Shown: in pieces, positions 1 through 5,429 of the stretch
Layout of the letters: each line of letters starts with the position of its first letter
How positions within the stretch are numbered: position 1 is the stretch's first letter
From: Planctomycetia bacterium
GTDB lineage: Bacteria; Planctomycetota; UBA11346
Assembly: GCA_005801395.1 (NCBI GenBank)
Contig: SYDV01000213.1
Location: 1 to 11,364 of the forward strand
Reading direction: 5' to 3'
DNA: 11,364 bases
Made by a program: the position numbers and the translations under genes
The notes under the pieces: model-generated
Databases searched by the model: none
Told to the model about the DNA's origin: nothing
The model's input: the letters and a program-made list of their open reading frames with translations, nothing else

Positions 1-1
1 A

Positions 2-775
2 ACTGAACTCACGCGTACGGACATAAGTCAGCCGGCCATCTTAGTGGTTAGCATCATGGCTTTGGCGGTGTTAAAAACCGTGGTTAAACCCTTAACTTTT
101 CATGCGGTTGCCGGATTAAGTTTGGGCGAATATTCAGCGCTGGTTGCAGCTGAAGCGATTTCTTTTCACGATGCGGTGCGCTTAGTTCGCTTACGTGGAC
201 AAGCCATGCAAGCTGCGGCAGAATTAGTGCCATCTGGAATGGTGGCGCTCATTGGCGCGGATGAAGCCAGTGCGACAAAATTATGTGAAGCTGCAAATGG
301 CGGCGAAGTATTACAGGTCGCCAATTTAAATAGCCCAGGCCAAGTCGTTATTTCTGGTACAAAATCCGCCTGCGATCGCGCCATGGCGCAAGCAAAAGAC
401 CATGGTTTACGTCGCGCGATTGCGTTGCCAGTAGCCGGTGCATTTCATAGTGCCTTAATGGCGCCAGCAGCAGCGCAATTGCGTGCGGCGTTAGCCGCGA
501 CGAAATTCCGTGACCCACAAGTGCCAGTTTACACCAATGTACATGCCGGTCCGGTGTTACGGGCGAGTGAAATTCCCGCCTTATTGGAAGCGCAATTGAC
601 TAAACCGGTACGTTGGGCTGATTCAGTCGTGGCGATGAAAGCCGCTGGTATTGATACGTATTGGGAATTAGGGCCTGGGAAGACCTTATGCGGAATGATC
701 ACCCGCACCGTCTCCGAGGTGACCATGCGTAATCTTGATAATGCCAATGATGTGATTGGATTCGCAACGCCGTGA
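2..775 (+). CDS. fabD: Malonyl-CoA:ACP transacylase FabD, 5'-truncated by window edge
   Basis: FabD moves malonyl groups from CoA to acyl carrier protein and supplies the extender unit for cytosolic type II fatty-acid synthesis. The reading frame is open from base 2 with no start, and its first residues (TELTRTDISQPAIL) align to about residue 54 of E. coli FabD, so roughly 50-55 N-terminal residues lie outside the window. A GTG at 44 is therefore an internal Val. Visible landmarks are the nucleophile elbow GLSLGEY (Ser codon 119-121), the RLRGQAMQ segment with the carboxylate-binding Arg, NSPGQVVISG, the catalytic His in GAFHSALM (codon 446-448), and the C-terminal ELGPGKTLCGMI. The elbow has Leu where E. 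coli has His. acpP and fabG, frequent FabD neighbours, do not follow; a 68-bp gap leads to a cyclophilin gene. The family assignment is firm. Confidence 0.96.
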   Translation, partial: TELTRTDISQPAILVVSIMALAVLKTVVKPLTFHAVAGLSLGEYSALVAAEAISFHDAVRLVRLRGQAMQAAAELVPSGMVALIGADEASATKLCEAANGGEVLQVANLNSPGQVVISGTKSACDRAMAQAKDHGLRRAIALPVAGAFHSALMAPAAAQLRAALAATKFRDPQVPVYTNVHAGPVLRASEIPALLEAQLTKPVRWADSVVAMKAAGIDTYWELGPGKTLCGMITRTVSEVTMRNLDNANDVIGFATP

Positions 776-780
776 GTGCT

Positions 781-812
781 TGCCTGCGTGGGCTGTTCTG
801 ACAGCTTAGGCA
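781..812 (+). terminator. Two-part hairpin after fabD, possible weak terminator
   Basis: TGCCT (781-785) pairs with AGGCA (808-812), and GCTGT (792-796) pairs with ACAGC (801-805) around a TCTG loop, with an internal loop between the two stems. It begins 6 bases after the fabD stop. No T-run follows, so intrinsic termination is uncertain; it could be an mRNA-stabilising or processing hairpin. Confidence 0.3.
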
Positions 813-835
813 CCAGTGTTCGTCTTACCGTTTCT

Positions 836-840
836 AGGAG
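836..840 (+). promoter_or_regulatory. Shine-Dalgarno AGGAG of the cyclophilin gene
   Basis: AGGAG lies 3 bases before the ATG at 844 and 6 bases before a second in-frame ATG at 847. The spacing favours the second ATG, which would remove a single Met from the protein. Confidence 0.6.
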
Positions 841-843
841 TTT

Positions 844-1704
844 ATGATGTCGCGTACCATCACGTGTTTGTTCGCTGTCGCTATCGCTTCAACGGCACTT
901 TTTTCCGCGCTTTCGGCAGCCGAAGTTCCGGCAACTCCGGCAGCCAAACCCATTCATTCTCAAGCGGTGATTACCACGAATTTGGGCGCGATCACGGTAG
1001 AATTATACGATGACGAAGCGCCTAAAACGGTAGCTAATTTTTTAGCCTTAGCTGCGGGCGAAAAAGTGTTTACCGACCCCAAAACCGGGATGGAAGCAAA
1101 GCGCCCTTATTATGATGGTTTAGTATTTCATCGCGTCATTAAAGGTTTCATGATCCAAGGTGGATGTCCATTAGGATCGGGCAGCAGTGGTCCAGGGTAT
1201 AAATTTGAAGATGAAATAAACGCGACTTCGTTAGGTCTTGCTCGTGAAATGGCCATGGTTGGCGATGATTTACATCCTCAATGTGGCTACATGCAGCGTC
1301 AATTTATGGATACCGTGCTGCGTCCACGCATGGAAGCGATGGGAATTACTCCAACATCGACGATGGAAGAAAAACAAAAAGTTTTTGATGCGGTATTAAA
1401 AGAAGCACGTTCGTTATCGCTCAAAGGCTTTTACGAAAAACTGGGATATGTTTATAATGATAGCCTGCCAACCTCACATCGCCCGGTGCGTGGATGTTTA
1501 GCCATGGCCAACAGCGGTCCAAATACCAATGGCTCGCAATTTTTTATCAACTTGGGTGATACCCCACATTTAACCGGAAAACATACGATTTTTGGTCATG
1601 TGATCGCTGGCATGGAAGTTGTTGATGCGATTGGCAATGTCCAAACGGCAGATGCTGATCGCCCAGCGACTCCTGTGGTAATTCAATCGGTCCGTAAGAA
1701 ATAA
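844..1704 (+). CDS. Exported cyclophilin-type peptidyl-prolyl cis-trans isomerase with internal insert
   Basis: Cyclophilins catalyse cis-trans isomerisation of X-Pro bonds and help proteins fold. This one probably acts outside the cytoplasm. Residues 1-26 form a signal peptide (basic start, hydrophobic core, cleavage near ALSAA-E). The fold starts at AVITTNLGAITVELYDDEAP (41-60). The core contains FHRVIKGFMIQGG (95-107, catalytic Arg97), then MANSGPNTNGSQFFI (221-235) and GKHTIFGHVI (245-254). His242 occupies the position of human CypA Trp121, so cyclosporin sensitivity is not expected. Between YKFEDEI (119-125) and the MANSGP strand are about 85-95 residues, where simple bacterial cyclophilins have roughly 10-15. 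The insert looks largely helical, has two Cys (C147 and C218 at its ends) and explains the 286-residue length. It could begin at the ATG at 847. The opposing gene downstream is convergent. Isomerase assignment is firm; the function of the insert is unknown. Confidence 0.93.
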   Translation: MMSRTITCLFAVAIASTALFSALSAAEVPATPAAKPIHSQAVITTNLGAITVELYDDEAPKTVANFLALAAGEKVFTDPKTGMEAKRPYYDGLVFHRVIKGFMIQGGCPLGSGSSGPGYKFEDEINATSLGLAREMAMVGDDLHPQCGYMQRQFMDTVLRPRMEAMGITPTSTMEEKQKVFDAVLKEARSLSLKGFYEKLGYVYNDSLPTSHRPVRGCLAMANSGPNTNGSQFFINLGDTPHLTGKHTIFGHVIAGMEVVDAIGNVQTADADRPATPVVIQSVRKK

Positions 1705-1744
1705 GACTCGGGCTAAAGTCGAAGCGAAAAAATTAGACGAGTAT

Positions 1745-1909
1745 TAGAACTCATCCCAAAAATCCATCATGTCGGTTGGTTTGGTCTCGAACTGACCATC
1801 GTTGTTGTCAAAACTCGACCTAGCACTGCTAGGCCTTCGTTTTCGCCGCCTAGGTGGATGAGTCCGATCCGCTGCGCCCACCTTGGAGGGATTTTGGGGA
1901 TGATTTCTA
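1745..1909. repeat. 165-bp inverted-repeat element with nested hairpins (MITE-like or structured RNA)
   Basis: The 21-bp arms 1745-1765 and 1889-1909 are inverted copies matching at 19 of 21 positions. Between them lie three non-overlapping hairpins: 1782-1786 with 1794-1798 (5 bp), 1819-1824 with 1828-1833 (6 bp, 3-base loop), and 1849-1857 with 1878-1886 (8 of 9 bp). Single-stranded, the element would fold as a long stem closing a three-branched loop. The dinucleotide TA at 1745-1746 and 1908-1909 could be a target duplication flanking a 161-bp element with 19-bp ends, as for small non-autonomous transposons. No open reading frame of note lies inside. It sits between convergent genes and its right end overlaps the stop codon of the STN-domain gene. 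A large bidirectional terminator is the alternative. The repeat is certain; its nature is inferred. Confidence 0.6.
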
Positions 1910-2521
1910 GTCTTTCCACTTTCCCGGAGCGACTACCTTTTTAATGAGGTCGGTAATTTCGTCTGATGTCGGTGCACTATTGGTGTCACTGTCGACTGGT
2001 TGAAACAATAAACCACCACCGCCTGTTGGGCTGCCCGCATTCAGCGCTAATTGTGGACCAGGAAAATCTTTAATCGGCATGGTCATGTCGCTAATATCGT
2101 ACAGACGAGTGACCGTGGCTTCGGCGATGGGTTGATCACTGATAAATAATGCGCCATGGATATAACCCATTTGCGTACTGCTGAGTTTGGTGATCCAATG
2201 CAGAACATTGCCCAATGACATGTTGCTGGCTTTGAGCGTGATGGTCGGTGATTTAATTAAGACGGACGGCGCGACCACGATATTGATGCGGGTGGAGGTG
2301 CGTAAAAAGTCTATGATGTCGGTAAGTGAAGTGTCTTGGAAATCGAGCGTGATACGTTGACCTAATTTTGCGTTGGTCGCCCGATCCATGCTGGTGCTGG
2401 CAGGTGCGGTAACTAACAGGGCATTTCCCCAACGACCAATGTGGTATTGATCATCTGCGGCCGACGCCAAACCAAATGAGATCAGAGTGAGTGAAATGAG
2501 TGGTAAAACGGTGGCGCGCAT
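1907..2521 (-). CDS. Small exported STN/secretin-N-like domain protein
   Basis: The product is 204 residues from the ATG at 2521, chosen because a perfect GGAGGT (2527-2532) lies 5 bases upstream; the frame extends 7 codons further to 2542 without such a site. MRATVLPLISLTLISFGLAS is a signal peptide ending near ASA-AD. The central part (around LDFQDTSLTDIIDFL, NIVVAPSVL, ITLKASNMSLGNVLHWIT) has the pattern of the STN/secretin N-terminal domain: a short beta-alpha-beta unit found at the start of secretins and TonB receptors and in many small planctomycete proteins. A stretch like YDISDMTMPIKDFPGP, a Gly-rich patch and ITDLIKKVVAPGKW follow, as in those relatives, but the protein ends there without the further segment I would expect in the longer relatives. 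There is no secretin barrel. The stop codon lies in the right arm of the adjacent inverted repeat. The role is unknown; periplasmic protein-protein contact is a guess. Confidence 0.8.
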   Translation of the reverse strand: MRATVLPLISLTLISFGLASAADDQYHIGRWGNALLVTAPASTSMDRATNAKLGQRITLDFQDTSLTDIIDFLRTSTRINIVVAPSVLIKSPTITLKASNMSLGNVLHWITKLSSTQMGYIHGALFISDQPIAEATVTRLYDISDMTMPIKDFPGPQLALNAGSPTGGGGLLFQPVDSDTNSAPTSDEITDLIKKVVAPGKWKD

Positions 2522-2526
2522 CTGAG

Positions 2527-2532
2527 ACCTCC
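2527..2532 (-). promoter_or_regulatory. Shine-Dalgarno GGAGGT that fixes the STN-protein start
   Basis: On the minus strand GGAGGT is followed by five bases and ATG (2521-2519). It overlaps the coding region that would result from using the upstream in-frame start at 2542, so the shorter protein with a clean signal peptide is preferred. Confidence 0.75.
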
Positions 2533-2596
2533 GTGAATACAACGAATCATGCTCGTATTCAATGACAGAGGGAAGCGACAGTTAGAGTACCTTGAT

Positions 2597-2614
2597 GGGG
2601 GCGTGACGCACCCC
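2597..2614 (-). terminator. GC-rich hairpin after the bcp stop, possible terminator
   Basis: Left arm GGGGGCG (2597-2603) pairs with CGC and CCCC (2607-2614) around a TGA loop, with one bulged A: seven G-C pairs. It lies 7 bases downstream of the bcp stop in transcription direction. No T-run follows on the minus strand, so it may act as a weak or factor-dependent terminator, or protect the bcp transcript, before the STN gene. Confidence 0.4.
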
Positions 2615-2620
2615 AGGGTT

Positions 2621-3085
2621 TTACTCTTCGGGTTCTAAGTGCTCTTCGATCGCGGCTAGAACCTCGGTAACGTGATCCTGAACTTTCACTTTGAGCCACG
2701 ATTTGGCGATCATGCCATCGGCATCCACCAGAAAAGTGCTGCGAATAATCCCCAAACTCGTTTTTCCATAGAGCATCTTTTCGCCCCAGGCGCCGGCCTT
2801 TTCGGCGAGCGCGTGATCCTCGTCACTCAACAAGACAAAGTTGAGATCATGTTTCTCAATAAACTTTTTATGACTCGCAATGGAGTCGGGGCTGACGCCA
2901 AATACTGGGATTTCTACGTCATTAAAGGCGGCAATATTATCGCGAAAATCGCAGGCTTCCGTGGTGCATCCTGGGGTTTGGTCTTTGGGATAAAAATAAA
3001 TGACAAAAGGGCTGCCTTTAAGATCTTTAGACGTCCAAATTTGGTCGTCGGAACCAGGCAGAGAGAATAGGGGGAAGCGAGCCAT
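2621..3085 (-). CDS. bcp: Thioredoxin-dependent peroxiredoxin, Bcp/PrxQ type
   Basis: It reduces hydrogen peroxide and organic hydroperoxides in the cytosol, using thioredoxin as reductant. The 154-residue length is typical of the family. The thioredoxin fold is complete: FVIYFYPKDQTPGCTTEACD carries the peroxidatic Cys40 and, five residues on, the resolving Cys45 (PGCTTEAC), the atypical two-Cys arrangement of E. coli Bcp. Further conserved segments are VFGVSPDS (61-68), the HKKFIEKHDLNFVLLSDEDH stretch and RSTFLVDADG. There is no signal peptide. The ATG at 3085 has GAGGAG five bases upstream. The gene is 169 bp downstream of the FAD oxidoreductase on the same strand, a gap long enough for its own promoter, though I see no convincing -10/-35 pair. 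Assignment is firm. Confidence 0.96.
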   Translation of the reverse strand: MARFPLFSLPGSDDQIWTSKDLKGSPFVIYFYPKDQTPGCTTEACDFRDNIAAFNDVEIPVFGVSPDSIASHKKFIEKHDLNFVLLSDEDHALAEKAGAWGEKMLYGKTSLGIIRSTFLVDADGMIAKSWLKVKVQDHVTEVLAAIEEHLEPEE

Positions 3086-3214
3086 TGTAACTCCTCGGTG
3101 CTGTCTTTTTCATGCAGCTTCTCATCGCGCTGCCAAGTAGTTTTTTCGACTTTACAGCGTCAAAGCGTTTCAGTGTTTGATCCCAAGCAGGCACGATCAA
3201 TGGCTTGGTTCCAA

Positions 3215-3253
3215 GATCTGACATCAGGTGATGACCGAGGTTCAACCCAGATC
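3215..3253 (-). terminator. Hairpin downstream of the FAD oxidoreductase gene
   Basis: GATCTG (3215-3220) pairs with CAGATC (3248-3253), and a small CATCA/TGATG palindrome (3222-3233) sits inside. The structure starts two bases after the TAA stop of the oxidoreductase gene, which is directly followed by an in-frame TGA. There is no T-run, so terminator function is tentative. Confidence 0.3.
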
Positions 3254-3254
3254 A

Positions 3255-4478
3255 TTAATTCCCAAGGATCAGCGTTTTGGTTTTGTGCGCCTGCATACGG
3301 CGATTGAGCATGGCGAGAAATTTATTGTCCAGATTGGTGGTATTCCCAGCCAATAGACTGATAATGCCGCGATATATGGATGGTTCGCGATGATCGGCAA
3401 AGAATAAATTGTCAATTAAATGGCCATCATACCATAGTTTAATGAAACTGAAAAACGTCGCTAAATCGTGGTCGGTCGTACGTCCCCATTCACCAAGATT
3501 GCCGTTGGCCCCATGTTTATTTAATGTCTGTCCCAAACGCCATCCAGCACGGGTCGCCAATAAGACACCACTGGAAAAAATAGGATCGATAAAGCCACCA
3601 GCGTCGCCCACCAAAGCCCAACGATTACCAACTCGCTGACGTCCGCGGTAACTAATATTAGGGGTTGAACGAACTGGGTCAGGTAGTTGATCGCCAAGGC
3701 GTGCTTTAAATTCTGGGAAGTGAATTAGATTGTTGCGGAAAACCTCGGCTGGCGTTCCGCCTTTGACGATGGCTTCGCGTTTTAACACCAAGCCCACTGA
3801 CCATTTCTTTTCTTCTAATGGAATTTGCCAGGACCAACCAATTGGTGATTTACTGATGACAATATCGCCACGTTCAGCGCCGTTGACCAACGGTAAGGCA
3901 GAGACATGTCCATAAACGGCTGCGCGTTTTAGATCGCCTTCTTGATCGATTAAATTCAATTGACGACCGATCAACGTTTCACGACCAGACGCGTCTACGA
4001 CGAAATCCACGGTCAGTTTTTCATCACCACCCGGTTTGCCACCGTCGTGATGAATGATGGGGGATACTCCTGGACGCTCTGGCAAATCCAATTTGGTGAC
4101 GCGAACAGGGCAATGCACAATGGCGCCTAATTTGGCGGCTTGTTGCAATAACATATGGTCAAACTTAGCGCGCTCGACTTGAAAAATAGAGGGTGGATCG
4201 CCAGGTAATCCGTCGGCAAAAGGGAAGCGACAGACCAGATTTTTACCAACCAACTCAAAAAATGCCGCATTTTTTGGCATGTAATTGTGGTTTGTGAAAG
4301 TCTTTATATCGATGCCAATGGCTTCATAGATGGGTAAATTGCAGGGCAGTAAGCTTTCACCAATGTGAAAGCGCGGAAAGGTTTCTGCTTCGAATAAATG
4401 TACTTCGTGGCCAAATGTACGCAGGGTCGCTGCCGTCACCGATCCGCCAGGACCTCCACCAATGATGCCAACACGCAT
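3255..4478 (-). CDS. FAD-dependent oxidoreductase of the flavin-dependent halogenase-like family
   Basis: The product is 407 residues from the ATG at 4478. A frame extension to a TTG at 4508 exists, but the Rossmann motif normally begins within a few residues of the start, and TGGAG (4489-4493) lies 10 bases upstream. GIIGGGPGGS (4-13) binds FAD. FPRFHIGESLLP (34-45) and GDAGGFIDP (291-299) are typical of the tryptophan-halogenase/geranylgeranyl-reductase group. Three marks associated with flavin-dependent halogenases are present: WSWQIP (215-220, the WxWxIP motif), FIDPIFSSG (296-304, FxxPxxSxG), and Lys69 in YMPKNAAFF, a plausible equivalent of the catalytic Lys. Such enzymes need a separate flavin reductase, not seen here. 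Many relatives with these motifs have no shown halogenase activity and occur in polyene and lipid clusters, so halogenation is possible but unproven. It is 106 bp downstream of a FabG-related gene on the same strand, probably co-transcribed. Confidence 0.9.
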   Translation of the reverse strand: MRVGIIGGGPGGSVTAATLRTFGHEVHLFEAETFPRFHIGESLLPCNLPIYEAIGIDIKTFTNHNYMPKNAAFFELVGKNLVCRFPFADGLPGDPPSIFQVERAKFDHMLLQQAAKLGAIVHCPVRVTKLDLPERPGVSPIIHHDGGKPGGDEKLTVDFVVDASGRETLIGRQLNLIDQEGDLKRAAVYGHVSALPLVNGAERGDIVISKSPIGWSWQIPLEEKKWSVGLVLKREAIVKGGTPAEVFRNNLIHFPEFKARLGDQLPDPVRSTPNISYRGRQRVGNRWALVGDAGGFIDPIFSSGVLLATRAGWRLGQTLNKHGANGNLGEWGRTTDHDLATFFSFIKLWYDGHLIDNLFFADHREPSIYRGIISLLAGNTTNLDNKFLAMLNRRMQAHKTKTLILGN

Positions 4479-4584
4479 AGAATACGTACTCCAACTGTTC
4501 GATGACAATCATTCCGCATGGTAACGCTTGAATCAAGTGAGCGCGCGGCATTCGCAGACACTCATTTGCGCCAAAATTGGTAAC

Positions 4585-5340
4585 TTAGGTGTACAAACCG
4601 CCATTGACCGACAATACGTGACCAGTGACATAGCCCGCGTCCGCTGAGCAGAGGTAGGAAACAGCGGCGGCAATTTCGTTGACGGTACCTAAGCGGCCAA
4701 GTGGAACCGCCTGCAGCATTTGTTCGAGCGGTAAATTTTTGGTCATTTCCGTGTCAATTAACCCAGGAGCAACCACGTTGGCGGTGACCCCGCGCTTAGC
4801 ACATTCGCGTGCTAAGGCTTTGGTGGCAGCAATAAGTCCGCCTTTTGCCGCTGAATAATTTACTTGGCCTGGATTGCCCATTTGTCCACTGACAGAAGCC
4901 ATGGTTACCAGGCGGCCACGTCGCGCTTTCAATAATCCGCGTACTAATGGGCGAACGACATTATAAAATCCACCCAAACTGGTATTTATAACCTGATCCC
5001 AATCGTCGTCGCCGAGCATGCCGAAAAGGCCATCACGGGTGATGCCGGCATTAATAACGACGGCATATGGTGTGCCGTGCTTAGTTTGCATTTCCTCTAA
5101 CGCTTTTAATGCCGTGGGGCGATCAGCGACGTCGAACGGTAGAAACCAAACTTGGCGACCCAGGGCGCGAATCTCTGCCGCAACGATATCGGCAGCAGCC
5201 TGATTCGAGCGAAAATTCATCACGATATCAAAGCCATCCAGCGCGAGTCGCGTCGCAATAGCTGCGCCGATGCCGCGCGAAGCGCCAGTTACAAATGCGT
5301 AGTGGGTAGGCGATTGGTCAGCAGGCGCGCTTGAGGTCAT
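4585..5340 (-). CDS. FabG-related 3-oxoacyl-ACP reductase (SDR family)
   Basis: This 251-residue short-chain dehydrogenase/reductase should reduce a 3-oxoacyl thioester with NADPH. TGASRGIG (18-25) binds the cofactor and NAGITRDGL (97-105) is the FabG signature; the catalytic residues are Ser149, Tyr162 and Lys166 in a YSAAK context. VAPGLIDTEM (190-199) and the C-terminal VLSVNGGLYT match FabG. The pattern FYNV, SVSGQMGNPGQVNYS and KALAREC is closer to FabG-related reductases of aryl-polyene-type clusters than to housekeeping FabG. The tetrad Asn (Asn110 in E. coli) reads Ser121 in INTSLGGF. ATG at 5340 is the only start before an in-frame TGA 18 bases upstream, and it has no clear Shine-Dalgarno. 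About 12 extra N-terminal residues precede the fold. The halogenase-like gene follows on the same strand; the dehydratase gene is divergent. Confidence 0.92.
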   Translation of the reverse strand: MTSSAPADQSPTHYAFVTGASRGIGAAIATRLALDGFDIVMNFRSNQAAADIVAAEIRALGRQVWFLPFDVADRPTALKALEEMQTKHGTPYAVVINAGITRDGLFGMLGDDDWDQVINTSLGGFYNVVRPLVRGLLKARRGRLVTMASVSGQMGNPGQVNYSAAKGGLIAATKALARECAKRGVTANVVAPGLIDTEMTKNLPLEQMLQAVPLGRLGTVNEIAAAVSYLCSADAGYVTGHVLSVNGGLYT

Positions 5341-5420
5341 GTGCGCGACGGTGGGTCACAACAGATGAAGTCAACCACACGTACTTGCCTCATTCATCAT
5401 CTGCTCAAGAGTGCGTGCAT

Positions 5421-5424
5421 GAGG
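5421..5424 (+). promoter_or_regulatory. Shine-Dalgarno GAGG supporting a GTG start at 5430
   Basis: GAGG is five bases before GTG (5430-5432) of the 2-hydroxyacyl-CoA dehydratase frame. The open frame extends back to a TTG at 5331 that would overlap the divergent fabG start; the extension (with WVTTDEVNHTYLPHSSS) has no family resemblance, so the internal GTG is preferred. A GTG at 5415 is a weaker alternative. Confidence 0.55.
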
Positions 5425-5429
5425 TAGAT

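Noticed and set aside
1849..1886. A GATGAGTCCG segment resembling a hammerhead ribozyme core
   Set aside because: The preceding CU of CUGAUGA is absent and no GAAA partner is placed to complete the core, so the resemblance is accidental.
2672..3070. A 132-codon plus-strand frame opposite bcp
   Set aside because: It is the reverse complement of a complete peroxiredoxin gene and shows no recognisable domain.
3135..3163. A TTGACG box upstream of bcp as a sigma-70 promoter
   Set aside because: The hexamer at the proper 17-base spacing (CTACTT) matches the -10 consensus very poorly, so I could not support a promoter call.
5331..5429. N-terminal extension of the dehydratase from a TTG overlapping the fabG start
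   Set aside because: The extra 33 residues have no family-like sequence, would overlap the divergent gene and have no ribosome site, whereas GTG 5430 has GAGG at good spacing.
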